Below are positions 1 to 5,744 of a DNA stretch of 10,302 bases, in pieces. The DNA comes from Limisphaerales bacterium (lineage in GTDB: Bacteria; Verrucomicrobiota; Verrucomicrobiia; Limisphaerales; UBA11358): positions 436 through 10,737 of the forward strand of contig DMQW01000351.1 in the NCBI GenBank assembly GCA_003455565.1, given 5' to 3'. The position numbers were made by a program, and so were the translations under genes. A model generated the notes under the pieces. That model ran no database searches. It had not been told where the DNA came from and worked only from the letters and a program-made list of their open reading frames with translations. Position 1 is the first letter of the stretch, and every line of letters starts with the position of its first letter.

Positions 1-761
1 AGATCCTTCGCCCTGGCGCTGACGCCGTCCTTGAGTTTGGCGCGGAGAAATTCGCGGACGGGGCCGTAGAATTCCATGGCCTGCGCGGTGCTCATGCGGA
101 GAACTTTCGCGCCGACGATGTAAAGGCCGGCGCGTGAGAAAAAGTCAATGACGTTGCCGGGGCGGCCGGTGGGGAAGCGGAAGTTGTCCGGCTTGATGAG
201 GACGAGCGTGCGTTCGGGCAGTTCGCCGGGCGCGTAGCTGATGACGTTTTCCGCGATGCCGCCGTCCTGGTCGGAATAGCGTGCCCACATTTTCAATTTG
301 TTTTCCGCCTCCTCGGCGGTGGGCGCGGCAAACACCGCCGGCTCGAAGTAACGAATGTTGCCGTTGTCGTCCACGATGAGGTCGCTGTAGGTGTCGCGGA
401 TGGTTTCGCCGTTGCGGCGGTCGGGACTTAAGTTGCCGACGACGGAGCGCACTTTGCGCACGGCTTCATCGCCACGAAACAAAAGCATCATCACCCGGCG
501 GCGACGGCCGGTTTTGGGGTCGGGAGAAAGTTTTTCCAGAACGTATTGCTTAAGCAGTTCCTGGATTTGCCGGTCTTGTGAATCGTGGGCCGAGACAATG
601 GTTTCGGCGTATTCCTTCACCAGTTCGGCGCTCGGCGCAAACATCCGCAGACCAACGAGGTCGAGGCCAGTGCGGGTGATGAGGCGGCTCAAAATGCCGC
701 CGGTGCGGGATTTGTATAGTGAGTAGGGGGTGACAATGACGTAAGCGAGCTGTTGCGACAT
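1..761 (-). CDS. Tandem nucleoside diphosphate kinase-like protein (C-terminus beyond window)
   Basis: The visible 253 residues hold two copies of the nucleoside diphosphate kinase (NDK) fold. NDKs move the gamma phosphate from NTPs to NDPs through a phospho-histidine. Copy 1 (about residues 5-157) shows the family's order of elements: a first strand, GGILSRLITRTGLDLVGLRM, then a LFRGDEAVRKVRSVVGN stretch and TIRDTYSD. However, the usual KPD lysine is replaced by Thr11-Pro12-Tyr13, and the NVVHGSDS catalytic histidine region reads NIRYFEP, with Tyr138 at the His position. Copy 2 begins near residue 183 with ERTLVLIKPDNF, which keeps the KPD (190-192), and then GNVIDFFSRAGLYIVGAKVLRM. The catalytic part of copy 2 lies outside the window. 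The ATG at 761 follows the DUF5679 stop by 3 nt, so the two genes are probably co-transcribed. The fold assignment is firm; whether copy 2 is active cannot be seen here. Copy 1 is inferred to be a non-catalytic or regulatory domain. Confidence 0.82.
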   Translation of the reverse strand, partial: MSQQLAYVIVTPYSLYKSRTGGILSRLITRTGLDLVGLRMFAPSAELVKEYAETIVSAHDSQDRQIQELLKQYVLEKLSPDPKTGRRRRVMMLLFRGDEAVRKVRSVVGNLSPDRRNGETIRDTYSDLIVDDNGNIRYFEPAVFAAPTAEEAENKLKMWARYSDQDGGIAENVISYAPGELPERTLVLIKPDNFRFPTGRPGNVIDFFSRAGLYIVGAKVLRMSTAQAMEFYGPVREFLRAKLKDGVSARAKD

Positions 762-764
762 AAT

Positions 765-950
765 TTAAGAGGCGGGCGGGGGATTGCTGGCCACCGGAGC
801 CGCGGCGGATTTGCCGAGTATTTTGAACATGACCGTGCCGCAGGTGGGACATTTGCCCTTGATGGCTTTGCGGCCGTTTTTCATGGTTTCTTCAACGCCA
901 TTTGAAATTTCTTTCTTGGCCTTGCATTTGACGCAGTATCCTTCAGACAT
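765..950 (-). CDS. DUF5679-like small zinc-ribbon protein
   Basis: This 61-residue protein has two CxxC pairs, CVKC (6-9) and CPTC (34-37), about 25 residues apart, separated by a KNGRKAIKGKC segment. That arrangement is typical of the small DUF5679 proteins, in which the four cysteines are expected to bind one zinc ion. The C-terminal tail, from about residue 48, is rich in Ala, Pro and Ser and probably disordered. The frame is open up to 1007, but the start at 950 is chosen because the family begins a few residues before YCVKCKAK; the extra upstream residues look like untranslated leader. No clear Shine-Dalgarno sequence precedes it. Its stop is 3 nt from the start of the ndk-like gene, so translation of the two may be coupled. 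The function of the family is unknown. Confidence 0.8.
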   Translation of the reverse strand: MSEGYCVKCKAKKEISNGVEETMKNGRKAIKGKCPTCGTVMFKILGKSAAAPVASNPPPAS

Positions 951-994
951 AAAACTTATTACCGTCCGCGCATCATGCGCCAGACGATTTAATG

Positions 995-1023
995 AGCTTA
1001 CCGGCAAAGCACTGGAGCGTCAA
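995..1023 (-). promoter_or_regulatory. Possible sigma70-type promoter for DUF5679-ndk
   Basis: On the minus strand a TTGACG (1018-1023) is followed after exactly 17 nt by TAAGCT (995-1000), which resembles a -35/-10 pair with a strong -35 and a weak -10. Transcription would begin near 988 and leave a leader of about 38 nt. That leader contains a small perfect palindrome, gcgcatcatgcgc (968-980). The match is by eye only, and no promoter data support it. Confidence 0.38.
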
Positions 1024-1074
1024 TTTCTAAAGGAAAACGCTGGAAAACCAGTGGTTTCACTGCCTTTCGCCAGC

Positions 1075-1104
1075 AAAAAAGGCGAGGCACGGAGGCCTCG
1101 CCTT
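1075..1104 (-). terminator. Rho-independent terminator after rplS
   Basis: Read on the minus strand, a perfect 10-bp GC-rich stem (1095-1104 paired with 1079-1088, AAGGCGAGGC/GCCTCGCCTT) with a 6-nt loop is followed directly by a run of T (1080-1075). It lies 17 nt after the rplS stop codon and is the natural end of the rpsP-khpA-trmD-rplS transcript. Confidence 0.88.
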
Positions 1105-1121
1105 GAAATTTAATCTGACGA

Positions 1122-1496
1122 TTACTTCGCCGCCTTGGTGGTCACCCTGGCTTTTTCCTTCACCAGCGTCGCGCCCTTGCCGATGCGTTTGCGCAGGTAG
1201 GTGAGCTTGGCGCGGCGGACGGAACCTTGGCGCTCGACTTCCACTTTGTCCACGCGTGGCGAGTGGATCGGAAATATGCGTTCCACACCTTCGCCGTAGC
1301 TGATGCGGCGGACGGTGAACGTCTCGTTCAAGCCCGTGCCGCGTTTGCCCATGACGACGCCCGCAAAAATCTGGATGCGTTCCTTGTCGCCTTCCACGAC
1401 CTTGGTATGCACTTTCACCGAGTCGCCGACCGCGAACACCGCTTCGTCTTTGCGAAACTGCGCCGATTCAATTTTTTTCAACAATGCCTGGTTCAT
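1122..1496 (-). CDS. rplS: 50S ribosomal protein L19
   Basis: L19 sits at the interface of the large and small ribosomal subunits. The 124-residue product shows the family's landmarks: an N-terminal helix ending in FRKDEAVFAVGDSVKVHTKV, then GDKERIQIFAGVVMGKRGTGLNETFTVRRISYGEGVERIFP, and the C-terminal HSPRVDKVEVERQGSVRRAKLTYLR. It is slightly longer than the usual 115 or so residues because of a Lys/Ala-rich tail. The frame is open upstream to 1565, but the ATG at 1496 (MNQALLKKIE) matches where L19 begins and lies 4 nt after the trmD stop. It is the last gene of the rpsP-khpA-trmD-rplS cluster and is followed by an intrinsic terminator. Confidence 0.97.
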   Translation of the reverse strand: MNQALLKKIESAQFRKDEAVFAVGDSVKVHTKVVEGDKERIQIFAGVVMGKRGTGLNETFTVRRISYGEGVERIFPIHSPRVDKVEVERQGSVRRAKLTYLRKRIGKGATLVKEKARVTTKAAK

Positions 1497-1500
1497 AAAT

Positions 1501-2166
1501 TTATAATAAATCTGGTCTGCGTTCTTTGGTCCGTAGCCTGGCCTGCTCCCGCCGCCACTTTTCAATCTCGGCGTGGTTGCCGGACAATAAAATCTCCGGA
1601 ACTTTCATGCCGCGAAAATCCGCCGGCCGCGTGTATTGCGGATACTCCAGCAATCCCGCACTGAACGATTCGTCGTGCGAACTGGCATCGTCGCCCAACG
1701 CGCCTGGCAGCAGTCGCGTCACCGCATCCACCACGACCATCGCGGGCAGCGCGCCATTCGTCAGCACATAATCGCCAATGGACAACTCGTCATCCACCAA
1801 CGCGAGTCGCACCCGCTCGTCAAAGCCTTCGTAATGGCCGGTGACGAGCAATAAATCTTCCTGCTGCGCCAGTTCCCGCGCGATGGCCTGGTCAAATTTT
1901 CGTCCGGCGGGCGAAAACAAAATCACACGGGTTTTTTCGCGCCGCAAACTTTCCACCGCTTCAAACAGCGGTTCCGGCTTCAGCAACATCCCCGGTCCGC
2001 CGCCAAAAGGCCGGTCATCCACGGTGCGATGCCGGTCATGTGTCCAGTCGCGCAGGTCGTGGATTTTTAAGTCCAGCAGACCTTTCAATCGCGCACGCTT
2101 GATGATGCTTTCATCGAGCGGTCCGGCGAACATCGCCGAAAATAAAGTGAGCACGTCAATTTTCAC
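1501..2166 (-). CDS. trmD: tRNA (guanine-N1)-methyltransferase TrmD
   Basis: TrmD methylates N1 of G37 in tRNAs with a G at position 36, using S-adenosylmethionine, and so prevents +1 frameshifting. The 221-residue product is clear over its full length: KIDVLTLFSAMF start, RPFGGGPGMLLKPEPLFEA (52-70), TGHYEGFDERV (109-119), and the trefoil-knot cofactor segment LSIGDYVLTNGALPAM (128-143) followed by VVVDAVTRLLPGALG. Arg151 and Asp165 (in SSHDESF) fall where the catalytic Arg and Asp of characterised TrmD enzymes lie. The C-terminal domain is on the short side. The start codon is GTG at 2166, directly before KIDVLTLF, and no Shine-Dalgarno sequence is visible because an AT-rich repeat precedes it. 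The stop is 4 nt from rplS. Confidence 0.97.
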   Translation of the reverse strand: MKIDVLTLFSAMFAGPLDESIIKRARLKGLLDLKIHDLRDWTHDRHRTVDDRPFGGGPGMLLKPEPLFEAVESLRREKTRVILFSPAGRKFDQAIARELAQQEDLLLVTGHYEGFDERVRLALVDDELSIGDYVLTNGALPAMVVVDAVTRLLPGALGDDASSHDESFSAGLLEYPQYTRPADFRGMKVPEILLSGNHAEIEKWRREQARLRTKERRPDLL

Positions 2167-2170
2167 GAAT

Positions 2171-2250
2171 GCAAAATTAAAAATTAAAAATTAAAAATGC
2201 CGGCGTCCTGCCGCCCCTCATTTTACATTTTTAATTTTGCATTTTTAATT
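2171..2250. repeat. AT-rich inverted repeat between khpA and trmD
   Basis: The gap between khpA and trmD contains a left arm built of repeated taaaaat/ttaaaaa units (2171-2199) and a right arm (2219-2250) that is largely its reverse complement, around a GC-rich spacer (about 2200-2218). The best continuous match is gcaaaattaaaaat at 2171-2184 against 2227-2240. The right arm touches the khpA stop codon (2249-2251), and the left arm ends 4 nt from the trmD GTG start. It may be a dispersed repeat, an RNA hairpin or a processing site; the sequence alone does not decide. Confidence 0.65.
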
Positions 2251-2488
2251 ATTTTTTGTCTTCGACAATTTCCAGCGAACAACGCAGGCCTTTTTTAGCG
2301 CTGCCAGCCAGGAGCAGCGAACGGATGGCGTTGATGGTCAAACCCTGTCGTCCGATGATTTTGCCGACGTCCGAGGCCGCCAGACGGATTTCGTAGACCG
2401 TCAGGCCGCCGCGTTCCACCGGCGTGACGCTCGCCGCGTCCGGGTATTGCACGAGTCCTTTGACGACATATTCGACAAACTCCTGCAT
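2249..2488 (-). CDS. khpA: KH-domain RNA-binding protein KhpA
   Basis: This 79-residue protein consists of a single KH domain. The RNA-binding GxxG loop is G46-R47-Q48-G49 within DVGKIIGRQGLTINAIRSLL, and the family's opening MQEFVEYVVKGLVQYPD is intact. KhpA proteins bind RNA, often together with KhpB, and in Gram-positive bacteria affect cell division and elongation. The gene commonly follows rpsP in bacterial genomes, as here, where the gap to rpsP is 12 nt. The start at 2488 is the only sensible ATG. The stop codon overlaps an AT-rich inverted repeat that separates it from trmD. Its partner khpB is not in this window. Confidence 0.93.
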   Translation of the reverse strand: MQEFVEYVVKGLVQYPDAASVTPVERGGLTVYEIRLAASDVGKIIGRQGLTINAIRSLLLAGSAKKGLRCSLEIVEDKK

Positions 2489-2500
2489 GGCAAAAATGGA

Positions 2501-2758
2501 TTAAGCCGCCGCCGGGGCGGCTTTGACCGACTTCTTGATGAAGCTGGCCACGGTGTCGCTGGGTTGCGCGCCCTTGCTGATCCAATACTGGGCGCGGTCG
2601 AGCTTGATCGTATAGTTGTCACCCGGCTTGAGCGGTTGGTAAGTGCCGATTTCCTCGATGCACTTGCCATCGCGCGGGCTGCGGCTGTCGGCCACGACAA
2701 TACGGAACACCGGGGTGTTCTTGGTGCCGACCCGTTTCATGCGAATTTTTACTGACAT
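2501..2758 (-). CDS. rpsP: 30S ribosomal protein S16
   Basis: S16 is an assembly protein of the small ribosomal subunit. The 85-residue product has the family's conserved opening SVKIRMKRVGTKNTPVFRIVVADSRSPRDGK, then IEEIGTYQPLKPGDNYTIKLDRAQYWISKGAQPSDTVASFIKK, and a short Ala-rich tail; the length is normal. It is the first gene of the minus-strand cluster. Its 5' region (2759-2870) is shared with the divergent Uma2 gene and must hold its promoter; on the minus strand a TTGCAA lies upstream but no convincing -10 follows. No Shine-Dalgarno sequence is obvious before the ATG. Confidence 0.97.
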   Translation of the reverse strand: MSVKIRMKRVGTKNTPVFRIVVADSRSPRDGKCIEEIGTYQPLKPGDNYTIKLDRAQYWISKGAQPSDTVASFIKKSVKAAPAAA

Positions 2759-2870
2759 AAATTTTTCAAAAGGACGTGGAAACTATCTGTCCATGTCCGG
2801 TTTTGCAAGCCTTGATTTAAATAAAAATGGTCGCTTGCCGTCCGCGCCATTCACTGCTTTGCTTTGCGCC

Positions 2871-3341
2871 ATGAGCCGGCCCTATGAGGAAATTCTCGAC
2901 GGCGCAACGCTGCCGCGTTCTGCGCCCGGCGACCGCCACGAAAAAATCTGCGCCCGTCTTCACCGCGAAATCGCCATGAGCGTGGCCAGCCTCGCGGGCA
3001 TGCAACTGCTGGCTCCCCGGACGAAAGTGCAGGTTTCCCGCGCCTCAATGATTTGTCCCGACCTGGCGCTGGTGACGGCGGCCACCGGGAAATTATTTCT
3101 CGCCGTGGAAATCATCAGCCGCGATGACCATCATGCCGACACCGTTGTAAAAAAAGAGGTTTACGAGCAGATCCGCATTCCGCGTCTGTGGATGGTGGAT
3201 CCGCGTTACGACAATGTGGAGGTGTATCACAGTTTTGAATTCGGCCTGCAACTCAAGGGCATTCTCGCCGGGCGCGAAGTGCTGGCGGAAAAGCTGGTGC
3301 CGCAATTTCAAATCGTCATTACGGATTTGTTCACGGTCTAG
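2871..3341 (+). CDS. Uma2 family (DUF820) PD-(D/E)XK nuclease-fold protein
   Basis: This 156-residue product matches the Uma2/DUF820 family, predicted restriction-endonuclease-fold proteins that are abundant in Cyanobacteria, Planctomycetes and Verrucomicrobia and whose role is unknown. Visible elements in order are: PYEEILDGATL (the usual YELIDGE start), RHEKICARLHREI (the RH..I...L helix), the PD motif at 63-64 (CPDLALV), LFLAVEIIS with Glu80 (the E-x-[IV]-S strand), then DTVVKKEVYEQIRIPRLWMVDP, matching the family's K...Y...GVPEYWIVDP. The frame is open far upstream into rpsP on the other strand, and an ATG at 2793 is possible. The ATG at 2871 is preferred because the family homology starts directly after it. 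It is divergent from rpsP and about 75 bp before an unrelated exported protein. Confidence 0.82.
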   Translation: MSRPYEEILDGATLPRSAPGDRHEKICARLHREIAMSVASLAGMQLLAPRTKVQVSRASMICPDLALVTAATGKLFLAVEIISRDDHHADTVVKKEVYEQIRIPRLWMVDPRYDNVEVYHSFEFGLQLKGILAGREVLAEKLVPQFQIVITDLFTV

Positions 3342-3416
3342 GAGATTATTTTGGTTGAACAAAACCATTAGCTGTGCTGTCTTAATCCCTGTAACCAACA
3401 AAACCATCAAAACATC

Positions 3417-3761
3417 ATGCCTATGAAAAAATTGAAACTCACCATTGCCCTGCTGGCCGGCCTCGCATTCGCGGGCGCGGCGATGACTGCCCTCGCTGAA
3501 GACAGCAAGGAAACCACCATCACCGGGAACATGGTCTGCGGCAAATGCAAGCTCCACGAAACGGCCAGTTGCCAGAACGTCATCCAGGTCGGTAAAGACG
3601 GCAAGACCGTCAATTATTACCTCGCAAAAAATGACGTGAGCGACGCGAAGCACGACGACATCTGCCACAACGACGGCAAGCAAATGACCGCCACCGGCAC
3701 CGTCACGGAAAAAGATGGCAAGGAAGTTATGACCGTCACAAAACTGGAAGCGGCCAAGTAA
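3417..3761 (+). CDS. Small exported Cys-containing protein (DUF6370-like)
   Basis: The 114-residue product begins with a clear Sec signal peptide: MPMKKLK, a hydrophobic stretch at about 8-23, and an Ala-Leu-Ala site after residue 27. The mature part has CGKC (41-44), Cys52 and Cys83 and reads ITGNMVCGKCKLHETASCQN, then NYYLAKNDV, HDDICHN, and MTATGTVTEKDGKEVMTVTKLE. This pattern is like small periplasmic proteins of the DUF6370 type, which recur in Planctomycetes and Verrucomicrobia. I recognise the pattern, but the family name is from memory. The paired cysteines could bind metal or form disulfides; no function is known. A second ATG two codons in (3423) is an equally possible start. No Shine-Dalgarno sequence is seen. 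The gene is convergent with hisA. Confidence 0.75.
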   Translation: MPMKKLKLTIALLAGLAFAGAAMTALAEDSKETTITGNMVCGKCKLHETASCQNVIQVGKDGKTVNYYLAKNDVSDAKHDDICHNDGKQMTATGTVTEKDGKEVMTVTKLEAAK

Positions 3762-3777
3762 AAAATTGTTCCTCCGC

Positions 3778-3814
3778 TCAACCGCCGTCGGAACTTATTT
3801 CTGGCGGCGGTTGA
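3778..3814. terminator. Inverted repeat at the convergent junction, possible bidirectional terminator
   Basis: A perfect 10-bp inverted repeat, tcaaccgccg (3778-3787) and cggcggttga (3805-3814), surrounds a 17-nt loop that contains the hisA stop codon (3795-3797). It lies just after the stop of the exported-protein gene. On the plus strand it is followed by gaatttta, on the minus strand by a T-run about 12 nt away, so it is a weak terminator at best in either direction. Confidence 0.35.
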
Positions 3815-4550
3815 ATTTTACGCAGTCCGCGTATTTCACGCCGTTGCCGTCAAAAATGTCCAGCGCCGAGCCGATGGTCAGATCCACTTTTCCGCCGCCG
3901 AGCCGCGTGACTTCTTCCAAGTCCGCCAGTGAATTCGCGCCGCCCGCGTAAGTCATCGGAAGCGGCGACCACTGGCCAAGTTTTTCCACCAGTTCGCCGT
4001 CAATGCCCCGGCATAAACCTTCCACGTCCACCGCGTGGATTAAAAATTCTGCGCAGAACCCGGAAAATTTTTTCAGCGTTTCTTCATTCACGACCAGTTC
4101 CGTAAATTTCTGCCAGCGGTCGGTGACGACGAAATAATCTTCCCCGCGCTTGCGGCAGCTCAAGTCCAGCACGAGCCGGTCTTTGCCGATGGCCTTGACG
4201 AGTTCGCCGAGCCGCGCCCAGTCCACGCGGCCTTCGCGGAAAACCCAGCTCGTGACGATGACGTGCGACGCCCCGGCCTCGAGCCAGCCGCGCGCGTTCG
4301 ATGCGTTCACGCCGCCGCCGATGTGTAGTCCGCCCGGAAACGCCGCGAGCGCGGCGCGCGCCTCGGCGTCGTTGCCGGAGCCGAGCATGATGACGTGGCC
4401 GCCGGTCAGACGGTCGCTCTTGTAAAGCTCGGCGAACCACGCGGCGGATTTTTCCGAGACAAAATTGGTGCGCAAGCCGGCGTCGCCGAGCGTGCCGCCG
4501 ACGATTTGCTTCACTTTGCCTTCATGCAGGTCAATGCACGGACGAAACAT
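3795..4550 (-). CDS. hisA: Phosphoribosylformimino-5-aminoimidazole carboxamide ribotide isomerase, eukaryotic (HIS6) type
   Basis: HisA catalyses the Amadori isomerisation of ProFAR to PRFAR in histidine synthesis, on a (beta/alpha)8 barrel. This 251-residue protein follows the yeast/plant HIS6 subfamily rather than the usual bacterial HisA: MFRPCIDLHEGKVKQIVGGTL at the start, TNFVSEKSA, GGHVIMLGSGN, HIGGGVN, VIVTSWVF, LVLDLSCRK, EFLIHAVDVEGLCRGID, TYAGGANSL, and DLTIGSALDIFGG-like DLTIGSALDIFDG. Asp7 and Asp129 sit at the positions of the two catalytic aspartates of the family. No other his gene is nearby, so it stands alone. The ATG at 4550 fits the subfamily start; no Shine-Dalgarno sequence is visible. 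Its 5' flank contains the relic of another gene on the opposite strand, so its promoter must lie within or beyond that relic. Confidence 0.92.
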   Translation of the reverse strand: MFRPCIDLHEGKVKQIVGGTLGDAGLRTNFVSEKSAAWFAELYKSDRLTGGHVIMLGSGNDAEARAALAAFPGGLHIGGGVNASNARGWLEAGASHVIVTSWVFREGRVDWARLGELVKAIGKDRLVLDLSCRKRGEDYFVVTDRWQKFTELVVNEETLKKFSGFCAEFLIHAVDVEGLCRGIDGELVEKLGQWSPLPMTYAGGANSLADLEEVTRLGGGKVDLTIGSALDIFDGNGVKYADCVKFNRRQK

Positions 4551-4630
4551 GGCGTCAGCGTAAAGTTGCAGGGTGGAAGTGCAAAGGGGAAAGTGGTTTG
4601 GCTTTCTGTTTTTCTTCCCGCCACAGCGAA

Positions 4631-4762
4631 ACGTGGGAACCCACCGGCAGCGCGACCATTCCGATGAATAAAAATCTGTTCACCGGCCTCGCCGTCACCG
4701 CGCACAACAATTCCGTGCTGAACTCCACGCGGTTCGACAACGTCAGCCTCATCACGCATTAA
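4631..4762 (+). pseudogene. 3' remnant of a secreted repeat/LamG-type protein gene
   Basis: A plus-strand frame without a start reads TWEPTGSATIPMNKNLFTGL followed by AVTAHNNSVLNSTRFDNVSL and ITH, then a TAA. This is the characteristic C-terminal end of concanavalin A-like/LamG-type modules in large secreted proteins of Verrucomicrobia and Planctomycetes (pattern W..VGS.TI.M....Y.GLAVTSHN...L..A.FDNV). Upstream of about 4629 neither this frame nor the others continue the domain convincingly, and only about 80 bp separates it from the hisA start. It is therefore a fragment of a lost gene rather than a working one. The family call is from memory of the pattern. Confidence 0.6.
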
Positions 4763-4798
4763 ACCGGAAATTCAAACCGCCGACGCCGCTGCAAGAAA

Positions 4799-5203
4799 TT
4801 ATCCGACTGACGTCAGATTAACTTCTTCGACGTATTTTGGCTTGCCGGACAATTTCAAATGAACGCTTTTGCCTTTAATTGTAACCGCATGTATTGAATC
4901 AAATATCAATTGCAATTCGACAAAGCCCATGGCTTCGAGAGGCACTGAAATCAAATACTGTCTTTTTTGGGAAAGGACAAACTCACCGTCCATGACGTCG
5001 CATGGCAAATCTGGGAGATTTCCGTCAACCGATGCCTCCGAAAAAATTAATTGCACGTCCTGAACCCAACCCGTGCCGGGATCAATGCCGGGGCGACCTT
5101 CGGATTGATGAAGATATGCCGGTCGAAATTCTACCGTTACCGTGCCGTCTTGCTTGATAATTTCTGCGACGGTCGAATCGTGAAGTTCAATTGCAGCGTT
5201 CAT
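4799..5203 (-). CDS. Conserved hypothetical protein
   Basis: The 134-residue product has no signal peptide, membrane segment or catalytic motif that I can name. It opens with MNAAIELHDSTVAEIIKQDG, has a notable RPAYLHQSEGRPGIDPGTGWVQDVQLIFSEA stretch, and ends with AVTIKGKSVHLKLSGKPKYVEEV. The alternating hydrophobic pattern suggests a mostly beta-strand cytoplasmic protein. Similar sequences recur as hypothetical proteins in diverse bacteria, which I recall but cannot check. The start codon overlaps the alkyltransferase stop by 4 nt (ATGA), so it is translationally coupled to that gene and is the last member of the four-gene run. Confidence 0.75.
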   Translation of the reverse strand: MNAAIELHDSTVAEIIKQDGTVTVEFRPAYLHQSEGRPGIDPGTGWVQDVQLIFSEASVDGNLPDLPCDVMDGEFVLSQKRQYLISVPLEAMGFVELQLIFDSIHAVTIKGKSVHLKLSGKPKYVEEVNLTSVG

Positions 5204-5742
5204 AACTTCACACCTTCACGCTTGAGCAAACTGCGTTTCCAATCCAATCCACCGGAGAAGCCGCCGAGTTTTTTGTTCGCGGCCAACACACGATGGCACG
5301 GAACCAAAACCGGAACCGGGTTCGCGCCGCACGCGCCGCCCACGGCGCGGACGGCTTTGGGTCTGCCAATCGTCCGCGCAATTTCGCCGTAGCTTTTCGT
5401 TTTGCCGGGGGAAATTTTCCGCAGCGCGTTCCAGACGCTTTTCTGAAATTCTGTTCCCGCCAAATCCAGCGGTGGAAGTTTTTTAGGTTCGCGACCAGCG
5501 AGAACTATTTTCAGCGCCGCTTCCGTCAGCCGGTGCCAGGCGCGGATTTTAATTTGTAGGAGACGACGTGAGGAGTCTTTGACCAAATAATTTTGAGACT
5601 CGTTACCTCGTCTCCTACAATTAAAATAGAACGCTCGCCCCACCTTGGGGAAATCCAGTCCGGCCAATCCTTTTTCTGAATAGCGCGCGATGAATTTGCC
5701 GTCGGGCGTGACGGCGGGCATTTCTACAAGTGGTGTTTTCAT
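5200..5742 (-). CDS. ogt: Methylated-DNA--protein-cysteine methyltransferase (Ogt/MGMT type) with internal palindrome-encoded insert
   Basis: This enzyme repairs O6-alkylguanine by irreversible transfer of the alkyl group to its own cysteine. The 180-residue product has the full C-terminal domain: GTEFQKSVWNALRKISPGKTKSYGEIA, the winged-helix segment RPKAVRAVGGACGANPVP with the Arg finger in RAVGGA, and the active site PCHRV with Cys149, then GGFSGGLDWKRSLL. The short N-terminal domain (about 1-33) is followed by an unusual Arg-rich segment, about residues 39-66, coded by an imperfect DNA palindrome at 5546-5627; homology resumes at IRAWHRLTEAALKIVLAGR. The frame is open up to 5946, but the ATG at 5742 is chosen since it lies 2 nt after the upstream gene's stop and upstream residues have no alkyltransferase character. 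The insert lies between domains and spares the catalytic part, so activity is plausible. Confidence 0.9.
   Translation of the reverse strand: MKTPLVEMPAVTPDGKFIARYSEKGLAGLDFPKVGRAFYFNCRRRGNESQNYLVKDSSRRLLQIKIRAWHRLTEAALKIVLAGREPKKLPPLDLAGTEFQKSVWNALRKISPGKTKSYGEIARTIGRPKAVRAVGGACGANPVPVLVPCHRVLAANKKLGGFSGGLDWKRSLLKREGVKL
5546..5627. repeat. 82-bp imperfect palindrome inside ogt
   Basis: Left arm 5546-5566 (attttaatttgtaggagacga) pairs with right arm 5608-5627 (reverse complement attttaattgtaggagacga), differing only by one extra t. The inner parts (5567-5578 and 5596-5607) still match at 8 of 12 positions, leaving a loop of about 17 nt that reads ttgaccaaataattttg. The element is AT-richer than its surroundings, keeps the ogt frame open and contributes about 27 residues. 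It resembles dispersed palindromic repeats that insert into coding sequence. Confidence 0.85.
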
Positions 5743-5744
5743 GT

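Noticed and set aside
391..726. Plus-strand open frame of 111 codons
   Set aside because: It lies fully opposite the ndk-like gene, is rich in Arg and Ser and has no family resemblance; a reverse-strand shadow.
2759..2870. Promoter for rpsP in the divergent gap
   Set aside because: A TTGCAA is present on the minus strand, but the hexamer 17 nt on (TAGTTT) is too weak to call; a promoter must be here but cannot be placed.
3093..3683. Minus-strand open frame of 196 codons across the Uma2 and exported-protein genes
   Set aside because: It spans two well-supported plus-strand genes and the gap between them, and its translation shows no domain.
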